The position numbers and the translations under genes are program-made. 64,000 nt of DNA from Schistosoma mansoni (Eukaryota > Platyhelminthes > Trematoda > Strigeidida > Schistosomatidae). The stretch spans positions 51,783,120 to 51,847,119 of the forward strand of contig NC_031502.1 in NCBI RefSeq assembly GCF_000237925.1, in the 5' to 3' direction. The notes below the pieces were generated by a model. It did no database searches. It had not been told where the DNA came from and worked only from the letters and a program-made list of their open reading frames with translations. The stretch's first letter is position 1, and each line of letters begins with the position of its first letter. Positions 44,222 to 54,744 of this stretch are shown in pieces.

Positions 44222-45085
44222 GAAACCTTGATTTGTAGCTTTGTGTATGTGTTTGTGTGGAGATATTGTGTTACGTATAACCAATTTGTTGAATGCACAT
44301 AGATTTGCAAATCTGTCATCACATAGATTTGCAAATCTGTCATCATTTTTGTTTCTCTCTCTCAGTCCATACCGCCACATGATATCTTCATGCTCGGTGT
44401 TGTCCATTCCGACATTGGTGTTTAGGTCTCCCATCAGGATGATGAGGTCCTTTCTTGGGCACTTCGCTATGATTGATTGCAGCTTCTCATAGAACTGATC
44501 TTTATCGTCATCATTACTATCATTGTTGGATGCATAATATTGGATAACAGTCATTGTGATTTCCTCCTCCTTTGTATTGAATGATGCTTTGATGATTCTG
44601 GTTTCATGAGATTCTCATCATACAAGTGCATTTCGTAATTGTTTGAACAGCGTCAGAGTAACTCCCGGATTGTGTGTGGAGCATTTTCCTCTTCGCGTTG
44701 AGAGTACAGCAGCATCTCTCCCGTAGCTAAGCAGTTCTGTCCGGCTTTGGTCCAATGTGTTTCACTGATTTCGAGAACCGACAAGTTGTATCTCCTCATT
44801 TCCGTAGCTATTTGATAGGTCCTCCCGGTCTCCTACAATTTCCTATATTAATTGTTAGTCTGGTTGTTAGTAGGGGTATCAACCTCTTGACTTCCGAGGA
44901 ATCTCGTCTTCATCATGAGGGGTCATAACTTTTCTAAATGAAGATCCTTGAACTCGGAGGACAGAATTTAAATGGTTTAAATTGTTTATTCTGGTTAGTA
45001 CTTTTGAGCAAGGTTTTTTTCCAAGGAATTAGGTTGTTGATCCCATGCTCAACCCTCTTCCTTTACCCGGACTTGAGATCAGAGA
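44222..45085 (-). mobile_element. RTE-clade LINE, 5' part only (endonuclease), 3' truncated
   Basis: Minus strand: the 5' leader equivalent to 14530-14650, then the AP-type endonuclease: a degraded start, VIQYYASNNDSNDDDKDQFY, KLQSIIAKCPRKDLIILMGD, LNTNVGMDNTEHEDIMWRYG, LVIRNTISPHKHIHKATNQ. It stops after the endonuclease at about 44222, without RT or tail. Several frame changes lie upstream of 44554. Loss of the 3' end is unusual for a LINE insertion and points to later deletion or recombination next to SINE A4. A 24-bp in-frame tandem duplication lies at 44297-44344. Confidence 0.8.
44297..44344. repeat. 24-bp tandem duplication with a 14-bp palindrome
   Basis: The unit ACATAGATTTGCAAATCTGTCATC occurs twice in a row (given here only to define it; the core AGATTTGCAAATCT is a perfect palindrome). 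It duplicates eight codons (DDRFANLC) of the endonuclease relic. Confidence 0.9.
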
Positions 45086-45486
45086 AACAAATTTGTATGC
45101 CCAAAATAAGTAAAAATAACTCGAGGTTCCTAACCACTTATTCAAAAAAAATGTAGTTAAAATAACAATTAAGGTAAACTGTTCAATTATATAATTAAAT
45201 AATGCAAAATAGTTTGCATAAAATTACTTTTAGATAATAAATTATAGGTTACAAGGTGAAGATCATTATGATACGTGATTCCATTTAAACCGGTAAACTA
45301 TTTAATTAAAAAGTGACAAATTTACAACTATTGTTGAATAACCTTTGACACTAATTCTCATTTTCGGAATTAAAATTTTCTAGGTTATTCTGTTGTTAAA
45401 ATAACTCATAATGTCATTGAATAAGAAAAAGAGAATTCAGCGAAGAAATATTTTCTTTTCGACGAAATCATTCTATTGTTATCAAA

Positions 45487-45605
45487 AGGGGTTTTGTGTG
45501 GAGATTTAGTATTTTCATAGTTGAAATCATGAGTCAATTGAAGCTAGACCACCAGGGAAAACCTGGAAGCACTGGACAGCCGTTTCAACCTATTGTGGGA
45601 CTGCA
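45487..45605 (-). repeat. Family B SINE fragment (B10)
   Basis: GGGGTTTTGTGTGGAGATTTAG, arm AGTTGAAATCATGAGTCAAT and ribozyme half up to CTATTGTGGGACTG on the plus strand; truncated inside the ribozyme. Confidence 0.6.
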
Positions 45606-45729
45606 TTCTATTGTTGTTGTTGTTCTTTTTTTTAATGACTATAATGAATTAGTACCGTAAATTATTTGTTAGCAATAATAGCAGATATTTTTGTAGAATA
45701 TATCAAAGAGGATTTGTTATATCAAGTGA

Positions 45730-46440
45730 GTGCATACGTGCCCTGTTTATTATATGACGTGATGATCCTCGCCAATCACAGAGGAGTGAATTATCGATCG
45801 GAGCAATGATACACAAAAGCCGTATTGAGCAGTCTTGAGTACTTATCAGTCCTACTTTCTGCCTAACCCAGCCAGTTAAGTCCAGAACACCAACAACACC
45901 CTCTGCAATATGAATCATTATTCTCAAACATACTGGGTTTAAATTCACTTAGTATTGCTTGTTTGAATCTTCCCATTGATGTTTTAGTACTGCAACTGGT
46001 CAGTTTCTAATTGGCATATGTGCATACTGTGCGTATTGCCTCGATATTGCCTTAATTCATAAACATGGCAAAAACAAAGATGGATAGTGGCTAGCAGTGG
46101 AATCCAAGACGCGCGTTTTGTTCTATTTGGGTTTATATACCAAATAAACTAACCACATCTTACCATAAAATAGAAAATTACATTTGTACGAGATTTGGCC
46201 AAATGTGGCTGTGAATAGGGGGAATATTAATTAATTGACTGAGTATAACTCAGGAATGGTAAATCGTATAATAATAGTCTATGGGTCAAAATAAAACTCA
46301 TAATAAAAAGAATATGAATACGAATAGTTAAGTTACTTAGCAATTATACATTAGGAAATATACGTATCATATTGGTCTATAAATAGTCCTCAAAGTTACC
46401 ATTCATAATTCTCTTCGGGATATAACAGGATTAATTGTAA
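45730..46440 (+). mobile_element. Second copy of the retroelement repeat at 41736, with a SINE inserted
   Basis: Matches 41736-42500 on both sides of SINE A5 (45942-46127) and lacks the hammerhead block. After removal of the SINE and one target copy, the junction CATACTGGGTTTATATAC is the same as at about 41947-41964. Confidence 0.6.
45942..46127 (-). repeat. SmAlpha-like SINE with target-site duplication (A5)
   Basis: Flanked by TGGGTTTA (45934-45941 and 46128-46135). Contains the arm (AATTCACTTAGTATTGCTTG...GCCTCGATATTGCC) followed by the antisense end of the ribozyme region (GATGGATAGTGGCTAGCAGT...GCGCGTTTTGTTCTATT), which stops inside the ribozyme. Short, rearranged form. Confidence 0.75.
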
Positions 46441-46699
46441 AGATTAGTTCATTCTAGTAATGAGAATAATCCTATATGAAGTTGATGCAATTATTGATAT
46501 ATACATGAATATTTAAGTTATTTTCAAGAATCTAGTTTGAATTGTCAATAATATATACAAAGAAATCTACTGTAGAATCGGTCTAATGAATTGAATTGTC
46601 TAATATATAGCTGATATTATGTAAATATTTAAAATATATGATCCTGTTGTCATAATTGAAGAAAAAGCCATGAAATAATTATACCAAAAACAAAACACT

Positions 46700-47035
46700 C
46701 ACTTACTTACTTTTACCTGTTACTCCGAATGGAGCATAGGCCGCCGACCAACATTCTCCAACCCACTCTGTCATGGGACTTCCTTTCTAGTTCTATCCAA
46801 TTTTTGTTCATTTTTCTCATGTCTGTCTCCATTTCTCGGCGCAATGTGTTTTTTGATCTTCCTCTTTTCCTTTGACCTTCAGGATTCCATGTAAGGGCTT
46901 GCCTTATGACGCAGTTGGGTGATTTCCTCAATGTGTGTCCTATCCACTTCTAGCGCTTCTTCCTGATTTCTTCCTCTGCTGGAATCTGGTTTGTTCTCTC
47001 CCTTAGTAGAATGTTTCTGATAGTGTCTGGCCAAT
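46700..47035 (-). mobile_element. RTE-clade LINE, short 5'-truncated copy
   Basis: Flanked by AAAACACT (46692-46699 and 47036-47043). Minus strand ends with a (TAAG)n-type tail (plus strand CACTTACTTACTTTTACC) and encodes the last ~100 residues: [59 protein letters not shown] end. Confidence 0.85.
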
Positions 47036-47149
47036 AAAACACTACTCATCGTATTATTTGGGACTTAATCCAATATGCTACACTACAACAAATAATAACA
47101 AGTTGAAATGAAACTGTCAAGACACTGAATCCATTTTTTTATAATGACT

Positions 47150-47990
47150 AAAAATTACAAATTCCATTGTACAAATAAAACTATACATCTTAGAATGATG
47201 ATAAAATTAATAAAGATTCGAAAAATTACCACATTGTGATTTAGATTAGATCCTCATCAGGTTTTACTCTAATATACAGTAAAATTTATATACATATACA
47301 AAATTATTAAAGCAATCAAGGTAGTTTATGAACACAATGATAACAGTGGAATAGATTACATAACTAAACATAAGTTAAAAGTACAAATTGGTCATGTGAT
47401 GATAGGTGTACTAGTTGTGATATGAATAATAAAGGCTTGAATTAGTATTACATAATGGGAAATGGGTCAATGATTAGAAAAATATAGACACTGAAATAAC
47501 ACTCATAAAAATGATAAGATTACGTAGTAAGAAGTGTTCAGATAATTAGATCGTGAAACGTATATTTGAGGAAAAAAATGATAGGAGGGGGTGAAGAAAA
47601 ACAAACGAAGAAAGAGTATGAAAAATAAAATCATTTATTAAGGCCAAGGGAGAGATAAGGGTGTTGCAAATTTCTTATGAACACAAAGACTTGGATTATT
47701 GGCTCGAATTCCTATAGCTTCTGCTATGTGTAAGAGACGAGATCGAACTCCATAAAGAAAACTAGTAGGAATATGATAAACAACTTTAACTGACTTATTT
47801 CTGTCCACTATATGACCGCTATTGATCAAGTGTGAAAGAACCGAGCTGTGTATTGTCATGACAGTACCTTTTCCTGACCACGAAAGGAGGTTTCACTAAC
47901 TCTTTGGTTCAGTTATCTGAACCATATGCATATAAATATTACTGTATATTAGAATAAAGTTTGATGAGGATCTAATTGAAAACAATCTTG
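47150..47990 (-). mobile_element. Penelope-like element 3' part
   Basis: Minus strand 47859-47638 encodes MTIHSSVLSHLINSGHIVDR, KVVYHIPTSFLYGVRSRLLH and IAEAIGIRANNPSLCVHKKF plus PLSLPWP, the C-terminal tail after the GIY-YIG domain, homologous to 11581-11805. About 480 bp of AT-rich 3' sequence follows. GATGAGGATCTAATTG near 47970 and its inverted counterpart GATCCTCATCAGGTT near 47262 suggest inverted terminal pieces. A fossil. Confidence 0.7.
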
Positions 47991-48984
47991 TTCGCTTATA
48001 TATGTTGTTCTAATAGAGATTCAATTCAGCTCACAGTAAATGATCACAAGTTTATAAAACTGATATAAATAAGGAAATTTAGTTATCAGCAACTGCAAAC
48101 AACCTGACAAAACGAAAAATATTGTTTTTGGGTTGTTAAAAAAATAGATAGAATGATAAATGAATCCCAATTTAGTCATGAATCTGATTGATAGGTAGGA
48201 TATATGATGACATTCCAACTAAAAATCTTAGATAACATCGCTGCAGCGTTGCTTGAAATTATATCTGAAACATCAAGACTATGCTACTAAGGTATATATA
48301 TAACACTACAATCTTACCAAGGCATCCTGGAAGTTTGTTTTTGGATGATTCATTTTGAAATAAGATACGTGAATTTGGTGGACGTCTATAATTAATGGTC
48401 AACTAGACAACTTGTTAAACAATATAGTCTTGTTAAGAAGAGATCAGGTTACCTAGTTTTTGTTAACAAATACACATTAGTATATTTTTAAAAAAAATAA
48501 ACTCGACTTGTTTTTTGAATTCCTATTTACGTAATTATCCTTGATGTTATCTGACTGATTGCTATCATTTGTAGGTTACTAATTTAGTTATCTACTCCAT
48601 AGCCATTACAGGTTACTGTATAAATAGAATTTTTCTTTATTCAATTTTTGACTTCTGTTTTGAATATGACATTTTGCTGAAATTACAATCTCCCCTATCT
48701 CATATTAGTATGTGGATTATTAACGGTGGAGTATTGCTGTGTGACAGACTTCTGGTTTACTCTAATTCCAATTCTTTGTCATTTGTATTAGAAGATCCAT
48801 AATTGCTCGTCAATATAATTTACTGTGTGTGAAGGAAGGATCGCCTTAATAACTAACCATTTGTACTTGTTCATAATTTCGTCATAGAAATGTATTTACG
48901 CTGGAGGAAGACCTGAATGTAATTTATTTTGTTCTTGTATTCTTCTGACAAAAGCCAAATTTAAGTGGTAATTTTTATTATTCT
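47991..48984. other. No gene seen
   Basis: AT-rich intergenic DNA. Confidence 0.3.
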
Positions 48985-49140
48985 CCGAGCATGCGAGATT
49001 AAGGTTCTGAGTTGGAATCCCGATTGCGGGATCGTAGATGAGTACTGCTAAGAAATCCCATACAAGGGGGAACTGTTTGTCCCGTGCTTCCAGGTTTTTA
49101 TTGGTCGTCTACCTTAGATCGACTGCAATCTCCACAAATC
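48985..49140 (+). repeat. Family B SINE, old sense copy (B11)
   Basis: CATGCGAGATTAAGGTTCTG, GGGATCGTAGATGAGTACTG, CTAAGAAATCCCA, CCCGTGCTTCCAGGTTTTTA and TTGGTCGTCTACCTTAGATC follow the family order; the ribozyme core is lost. Confidence 0.5.
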
Positions 49141-50395
49141 CCTATACTTACCAAAAAATATTATTATTAACAGAACTGATCCATCAAAAGGCACACTTAA
49201 ATCGTGCTAATTTATCAACCAATAAGAGAAAGGATAAATTGATGTAGAGCTAGCGATTTATTTAGTGGGAATGACAATAAAAACAAAAATATGGACAACA
49301 ACTACAACATAATCAACAAAAACCAAACAAATTCCAGGTCGACTGAACAAGTTATGATAAAAGTATAATGTACTGATGACTTTGAGGTAGCCAATCAGAA
49401 CGAAGATAACGTTTCATATACTTTGCTCTAATTTCAAAATGCAATTAAAGATAACGAGTATGCTATTAATAATCAAGTGAAAATTGCGAACATTTAATTC
49501 TTAATGTGTTCGAAATCAGTGAAAATATCAATGACGCAACCAACAAGTGAATTTTAGATGATGCCCTAGCTAAATTACTTAAGGTACCTACCCCTCAGTC
49601 GGAGTACATTTATATATATAAACTATAATGGTTAATTTAACTTGTGACGATTATTCATTGCGATCAAAACTGCTATTCCAATGTTATTTCATTACTTTGT
49701 ATCGTTAATTGTTTTGCAACTACGCAGCGTTTCCTGATTGGCTGATAAGTTGCCCGAGATCTCAGTATATTATACTCTTACCCAAGCTATTATTCAACTG
49801 AGAAAAAAATCTGACAGCGAACGTTTTTTCAAAGTATGCCCTAATGATTTCATTTAGATTGACAATAGAAGTTTCAGGACTAAACCATCCAGCTCAGAGA
49901 ACATGACACCTCCAAATCAGATAATTAATTCAGTTCCATTGTTGATTATTAGGTCTTAGCTGAGTGTGTTTCTTGTTTTGTGAAGTATCTTTTACACCAC
50001 TTGAAATTTACTGTTTGTGTAATATATAAAAGTAATAGCAACGAAGTGAGACGGGCCCATCATAAACTCGTTTCCCGGTAATGGAGTTTTTGAACTAAAG
50101 TGAATAATTCCGATAGATCACGGTTTCTTGACCTGAATGTTTTAGGTGGTAGTTTCATGAAAAAACTTGAGAGTAAGAATGTTAAAGATCTCATTCTGAT
50201 CAAAGCTAAACAAACACAAGTCAACTATTCAAGAAGGATATTAAAATGCACGTTAATTTTAAACATCTTACTATATATCTAATCACGATTCATTTACTAT
50301 ACCTATTTGTTAAGCTTAGTAAATTACATGTAGTCAGTATTTTACTTCTTCGTTAAATAATTAATGAGATAGCTTGTAATTAAATGCACAGGACT
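49141..50395. other. No gene; foldback family C fragment at 49862-49905
   Basis: AGAAGTTTCAGGACTAAACC, ATCCAGCTCAGAGAACATGA corresponds to the right arm of family C. The rest is AT-rich. Confidence 0.4.
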
Positions 50396-50406
50396 ATAGT
50401 TACATT

Positions 50407-50638
50407 CACACTGAGGAAATCACCCAACTGCGTCACAAGACAAGCCCTTACATGGATTCCTGAAGGCCAAAGGAAAGGAGGAAGACCAAATAACACATTA
50501 CGCTGAGAAATGGAAACAGACATGAGGAAAATGAACAAAAGTTGGATAGAACTAGAAAGGAAGGAGTAGGACAGAGTGGGTTGGAGAATGTTGGTCGGCG
50601 GCCTATGCTCCACTGGGAGTAAAAGGCGTAAGTAAGTA
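50407..50638 (+). mobile_element. RTE-clade LINE, very short 5'-truncated copy
   Basis: Flanked by a perfect 11-bp target-site duplication ATAGTTACATT (50396-50406 and 50639-50649). Encodes only the last ~75 codons ([47 protein letters not shown]) and ends GGCGTAAGTAAGTA. Confidence 0.9.
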
Positions 50639-50639
50639 A

Positions 50640-50957
50640 TAGTTACATTGCGAATTGGGAGCGACATGTAATCAATCGTAATATTATAACTACTATATAC
50701 AACAAAATTATTTGGTTGACCAAATGTAGATTTACTAGCATTTAAACATAAAAGATAATGAATCAATAACTAAGCTTGTTTAGTACGAATAAATTTATTC
50801 ATTGTGTTGTAATTAACCATTTTGTTTCTAATTGTTAAATTACAAGCAAAACTATTTTTTTTTCTTCGTAAAATACACAGACTATACATGAGAAATTTTA
50901 TTTAAAACGATAGTGAGACACTTGCATGGATATATTGACTATATGTATAATCAAAAA
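50640..50957. other. No gene seen
   Basis: AT-rich spacer. Confidence 0.3.
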
Positions 50958-51092
50958 TGAATGGTGGCTAGCAGTGGTATCCAGGATGTGCGTTTAGTCC
51001 AACTTGGGACTCGTCAGCTAGATTTACCTACATCCCAGAGTTGATGTTCTTTCCGGGAAGATACATGCAAACAATACTAAGTGAATTTATAT
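50958..51092 (-). repeat. SmAlpha-like SINE, deleted copy (A6)
   Basis: GGTGGCTAGCAGTGG, the ribozyme on the minus strand and AGAGTTGATGTT, then a jump directly to the arm end GGGAAGATACATGCAAACAA, TACTAAGTGAATTT. The tRNA-like part is deleted. Confidence 0.65.
50976..51028 (-). ncRNA. SmAlpha hammerhead, decayed
   Basis: Core CTGACGAG and stem II TCC/GGA are kept, but GAAA reads TAAA and stem III ACGCACAT is no longer palindromic; not expected to cleave. Confidence 0.55.
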
Positions 51093-51499
51093 GTATGATG
51101 TTTCCAAAATCTATACACTCAAGTCAACAAGAATGTTCTGAAGTAGAAATACTATCAGGATAATCATTATATTATGTTATAGAATTAAGCTAAAGCCAGT
51201 GTTAAATTAAACATATGTGCGCATTTGTAATCATATAACGTAGTAGTACTAATTCTAATAAGCCTAAACTTCAAGAAGACATAATAAAGAACTCAGGTTC
51301 GAAGCAAACAATTTTGAAATTGTATTGTATTATGATGGTAGGTTTGAACACAACATAAAAATTTACAATACAGTAAGTGTATTGGTTATTCACCACAATA
51401 TGATTTTAAACATTTTAAAGGTTAGTGAGTAGAAAGTATGTGTAAATTTGCAACAAATTAATAAAACTTATTACAGTTAAATGGATTTAATTTTCTAAT
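51093..51499. other. No gene seen
   Basis: AT-rich spacer. Confidence 0.3.
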
Positions 51500-51760
51500 G
51501 GGGGTTCGTGGAGATTGTAATAACTTTTTAAGAGTTGAATTCATAAGTCGGTGTGGGCTAGACCACTATTGAAAACCTGGAGGCATCGGACAGCAGTTTC
51601 ATCCTAATGTGGGACTCCCCGGCAGTGCGCATCCACGACCCCGCATGGAGGATTCGAGTCCAGGACCTCCGGTCTCACAAACGAACGCATAACCTGTAGA
51701 CCGCTGAGCTAGCATACAACATTGTTAGTATCTAACTTCAACCAATGCACGTATATGTTT
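51500..51760 (-). repeat. Family B SINE (B12), ribozyme core mutated
   Basis: Arm (AGTTGAATTCATAAGTCGGT), ribozyme region, B box (rc of GATTCGAGTCCAGGACC) and A-box region, ending CTTCAACCAATGCACG. The core reads CCGGGGAG; otherwise well preserved. Confidence 0.65.
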
Positions 51761-51964
51761 GTGTTTATGTGTTCAACTGTCACACCAATAATACCCAAAC
51801 GAATGTTCAGTGCAGCTACCAGTATATATAAGAACGATGTTATTTCTCTGGAATGTTAAAACACATCCGAACTATTTCAGTCATTCAAATTCGACGTTGT
51901 GCCTTCTGTATTTTATGAAGTATCATTTTCTTACGGCTGTTATCTTACAGATGATTTCGGTGTT

Positions 51965-52045
51965 CTTGATAGAGTTTTATTCTCTGAGCTGGATGGCTTG
52001 GTCGTGGAGCTTTCATCGTCCTTCTGAATGACATCACCAGCACAT
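51965..52045. mobile_element. Foldback family C, left-arm fragment
   Basis: GATAGAGTTTTATTCTCTGA, GCTGGATGGCTTGGTCGTGG, AGCTTTCATCGTCCTTCTGA, ATGACATCACCAGC: one arm only. Confidence 0.6.
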
Positions 52046-52179
52046 CAATCTGCTTTTCAACTACTCGACGATCTAAAACCTATCCAGTTCGATTGGTGGT
52101 CTGATGACAAAATCACTGGCGTCAATCATCAGTTTTTGAAGTCGAGCAAATCTGTGTTGGTAGATATTCGATATTATTC

Positions 52180-52600
52180 CTAAACTTAGTATATTGTTCG
52201 TCCTGAGAACCGTTACTCTATAACGTCCTAACGGTGTATAAATCAGAAGACGAAGACGAAGGGTTGATTTCGCTTATTATTGGACCACACACAGATATCC
52301 AATATTACAGGCACGTTAAGCAAGCATGAAAGAGCAGTGCCGTAAAGCAGGCGAGTGAGTGTGGGAGTCGAATGAGCAAGTACAGTGCAGTGCAGTGCAG
52401 TGAACAGGATTAAGATGTAAATATATATACAAATGGAAGTGCATGAATCATCGAATCAATTAAGTGATTAATAGTAAGGCTAGCGGAATGAATACATGCG
52501 TAGGCAGTAAGCAATGCTCAAGCGTACATAATAAAGGTACAATAGTATAAATAGGTTATTGTTGTACGAATGACTGTCCGTTAAATAAGTTAACAAAAGG
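52180..52600 (-). mobile_element. Possible solo LTR-like repeat
   Basis: Shares with 24990-25370 (opposite strand) a TCTTCTGATTTATAC block, an ACACCGTTA block and a TAACGGTT block, preceded by a Ser/Leu-type CACTCGCCTGC tract. Contains a (GCAGT)n run near 52385-52402. Possibly a terminal repeat of an LTR element; ends not resolved. Confidence 0.35.
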
Positions 52601-52952
52601 GATTAATCAGATTAGATGTGAACAAACTCAACTGTACGTGAGCTGCTATAAATCTTCTGAAGACTGGAAACAATATTGTCGCCTCTATACCAACACTGAC
52701 AGTGTTTTTCACCAATACCATTGGTAAGAGTCCAGAGAGATACACTTCATTTCCTACGTTCTCAACGATATTTTTCAGTTCAGTAATCGAACTTATATAC
52801 AACACTAGTCGTTTATCGTTCTGTAGAGACAACTTCATCTTGCCACTTTCACTCTTGATCTGTAGTCTACGATCCTTGCTGATTGTACAGCAATCATCAG
52901 TTTTACAAACTCTTACTACAAAGTGATCAACAACTTCATACGACGAAATCAC
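52590..52952 (-). CDS. Unrecognised 120-codon ORF
   Basis: An ATG-started frame with balanced amino-acid use (SYEVVDHFVVRVCKTDDCCT, ITELKNIVENVGNEVYLSGL), better than the chance ORFs around it. It has no recognisable domain or signal peptide. It ends at the border of the LTR-like repeat at 52180-52600 in the same orientation, so it may be a fossil piece of that element or an exon of an unknown gene. Confidence 0.3.
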   Translation of the reverse strand: MISSYEVVDHFVVRVCKTDDCCTISKDRRLQIKSESGKMKLSLQNDKRLVLYISSITELKNIVENVGNEVYLSGLLPMVLVKNTVSVGIEATILFPVFRRFIAAHVQLSLFTSNLINPFC

Positions 52953-54740
52953 AACTTCTTTTCACTGTTATACTTCTATGCTTTCAGTCAATCTGCTGAG
53001 TATAGATATGAATAGAATTATACACTTAAGAATAGTGGACTGTCAAAGACACAGATTGACTTTACACCTTAAGTCAATAACAATGCAAATATCGGCATCA
53101 ATTGATAATACACTAATCGTACAACCACTGTACTATCATTAATCTTGCTGCAAATTTAACATTAATTATCTGAAGAAGTCAATCACTTGTCAGAGCAATG
53201 TATTTCAATAAGCCTTGATAGGACTTTAAAATGTTGTAGTTTTTTATCATTGTTATTCTTAATTACTTGACAGTCAATCAACCTTCAAGTCAAATTATAA
53301 GACATCGACAAATCCAATATTCCCAGATGATTCATTACACTATATTTCTCGACCAGTTGCTACCACCTCTTTTCTATTTGTCTTACAGCTCAGCAATACC
53401 TGGAGGATTCTTATTCATTGTTTGGCAACCCCAGGCACGCGATTACTATTAACGTTATTGGTACAGATTCAAACGGTCGTTGAATCTGGTGGATGAGTAT
53501 TGTAGGGTCAGTGAAATGTTATCGAGCCCTAGCCAAATCACTCGGGAGTCGAATAAGTGAATTTCAAGCAGTTCACTAATCCTCGTCAAGGTCGAGAATA
53601 ACCAACGCATTTCAACTAACTTCTTACCATGAACTGGCACATGCAACAGTGGTCACACCTTATCCCTTGTATCTACTCTTACTAATATATTTCTGTAATA
53701 ACGCCGTTTGTGCTGTACGGCCATGATGTTAGTCATAGAACCTGGATACGAAGTATTGTGACGTGTATATTCAATAACTTTTGTGACGACGAAATAAAGA
53801 CATTTTTCCATATTTGTCACACTTTATGTTCAATCAGGTTTATATTCGATATCTATTGTTTCTCTATGTCAATGGTAAAGAGACAGATATAATTGTTTAG
53901 TTATATGTATACACACTACCGTGGGCTGACATCCAAAGATGTAAGGTTGTCCTTACATGATATTCTAACCCAAATGATGAACAGACAAGCTTCAGTGATT
54001 GCACTTCTATTATTAGTACAACGGATTAGATGCGAATGAAAGATTTTCGAATAAAAGTGTTAAAGTAGGATTCCGATAAACTGCTATTTGCTGGATGGAT
54101 ATTGCTTGACATCGGATCCTGTAAGGTCAGAGTGGTCATTAAAAATATGGGGTCAGAAATAAGATGATCCGAAACTACTTTAGTAAGACATCACAATTCA
54201 AATAAGATATCAGAAAACGCCTCATTTAATATTCTGTATCTAAATTTTGGGTGATCTTCAGTGATTTGTATCACATCCCACTTACTCCAAGGGTTGTAGT
54301 TCCCCATGACTCTGAGTTTCACCAAATCAAATTTCAGAACTTATTTATTAAATCAAGATATATAGACAACATTATGACAAACGTATTACTATTGACTGAT
54401 TTTAGGTAAAGACATGTGTTGTTTTATAAGAGTGAATGTGGGAACTCTCGTGAGACAGAGCGCTGCTTGTCTAGTAAATGGACTCACAGTCAACACGACC
54501 CCTGTTTACTTACAGAATACTACAAGGTGTCGCAAAATTCTTTCAAAAAGAGAATGATATATACATCGTCAGCTTGGAAAAGCTAATATCTGTCAGCTAA
54601 CATGTTGACTTCGTCGATGAGGATGAATGATCTTAACTGAATGAATATACCATAGTTCGATAGACACTGCGCAAAGATGGACTTGCAACAAATTTAGTTG
54701 ATTGGTAAACAGTTGGACGAAAACATATTGATGTCAAAAC
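52953..54740. other. No gene seen
   Basis: AT-rich, with short chance ORFs only. Confidence 0.3.
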
Positions 54741-54744
54741 GACT

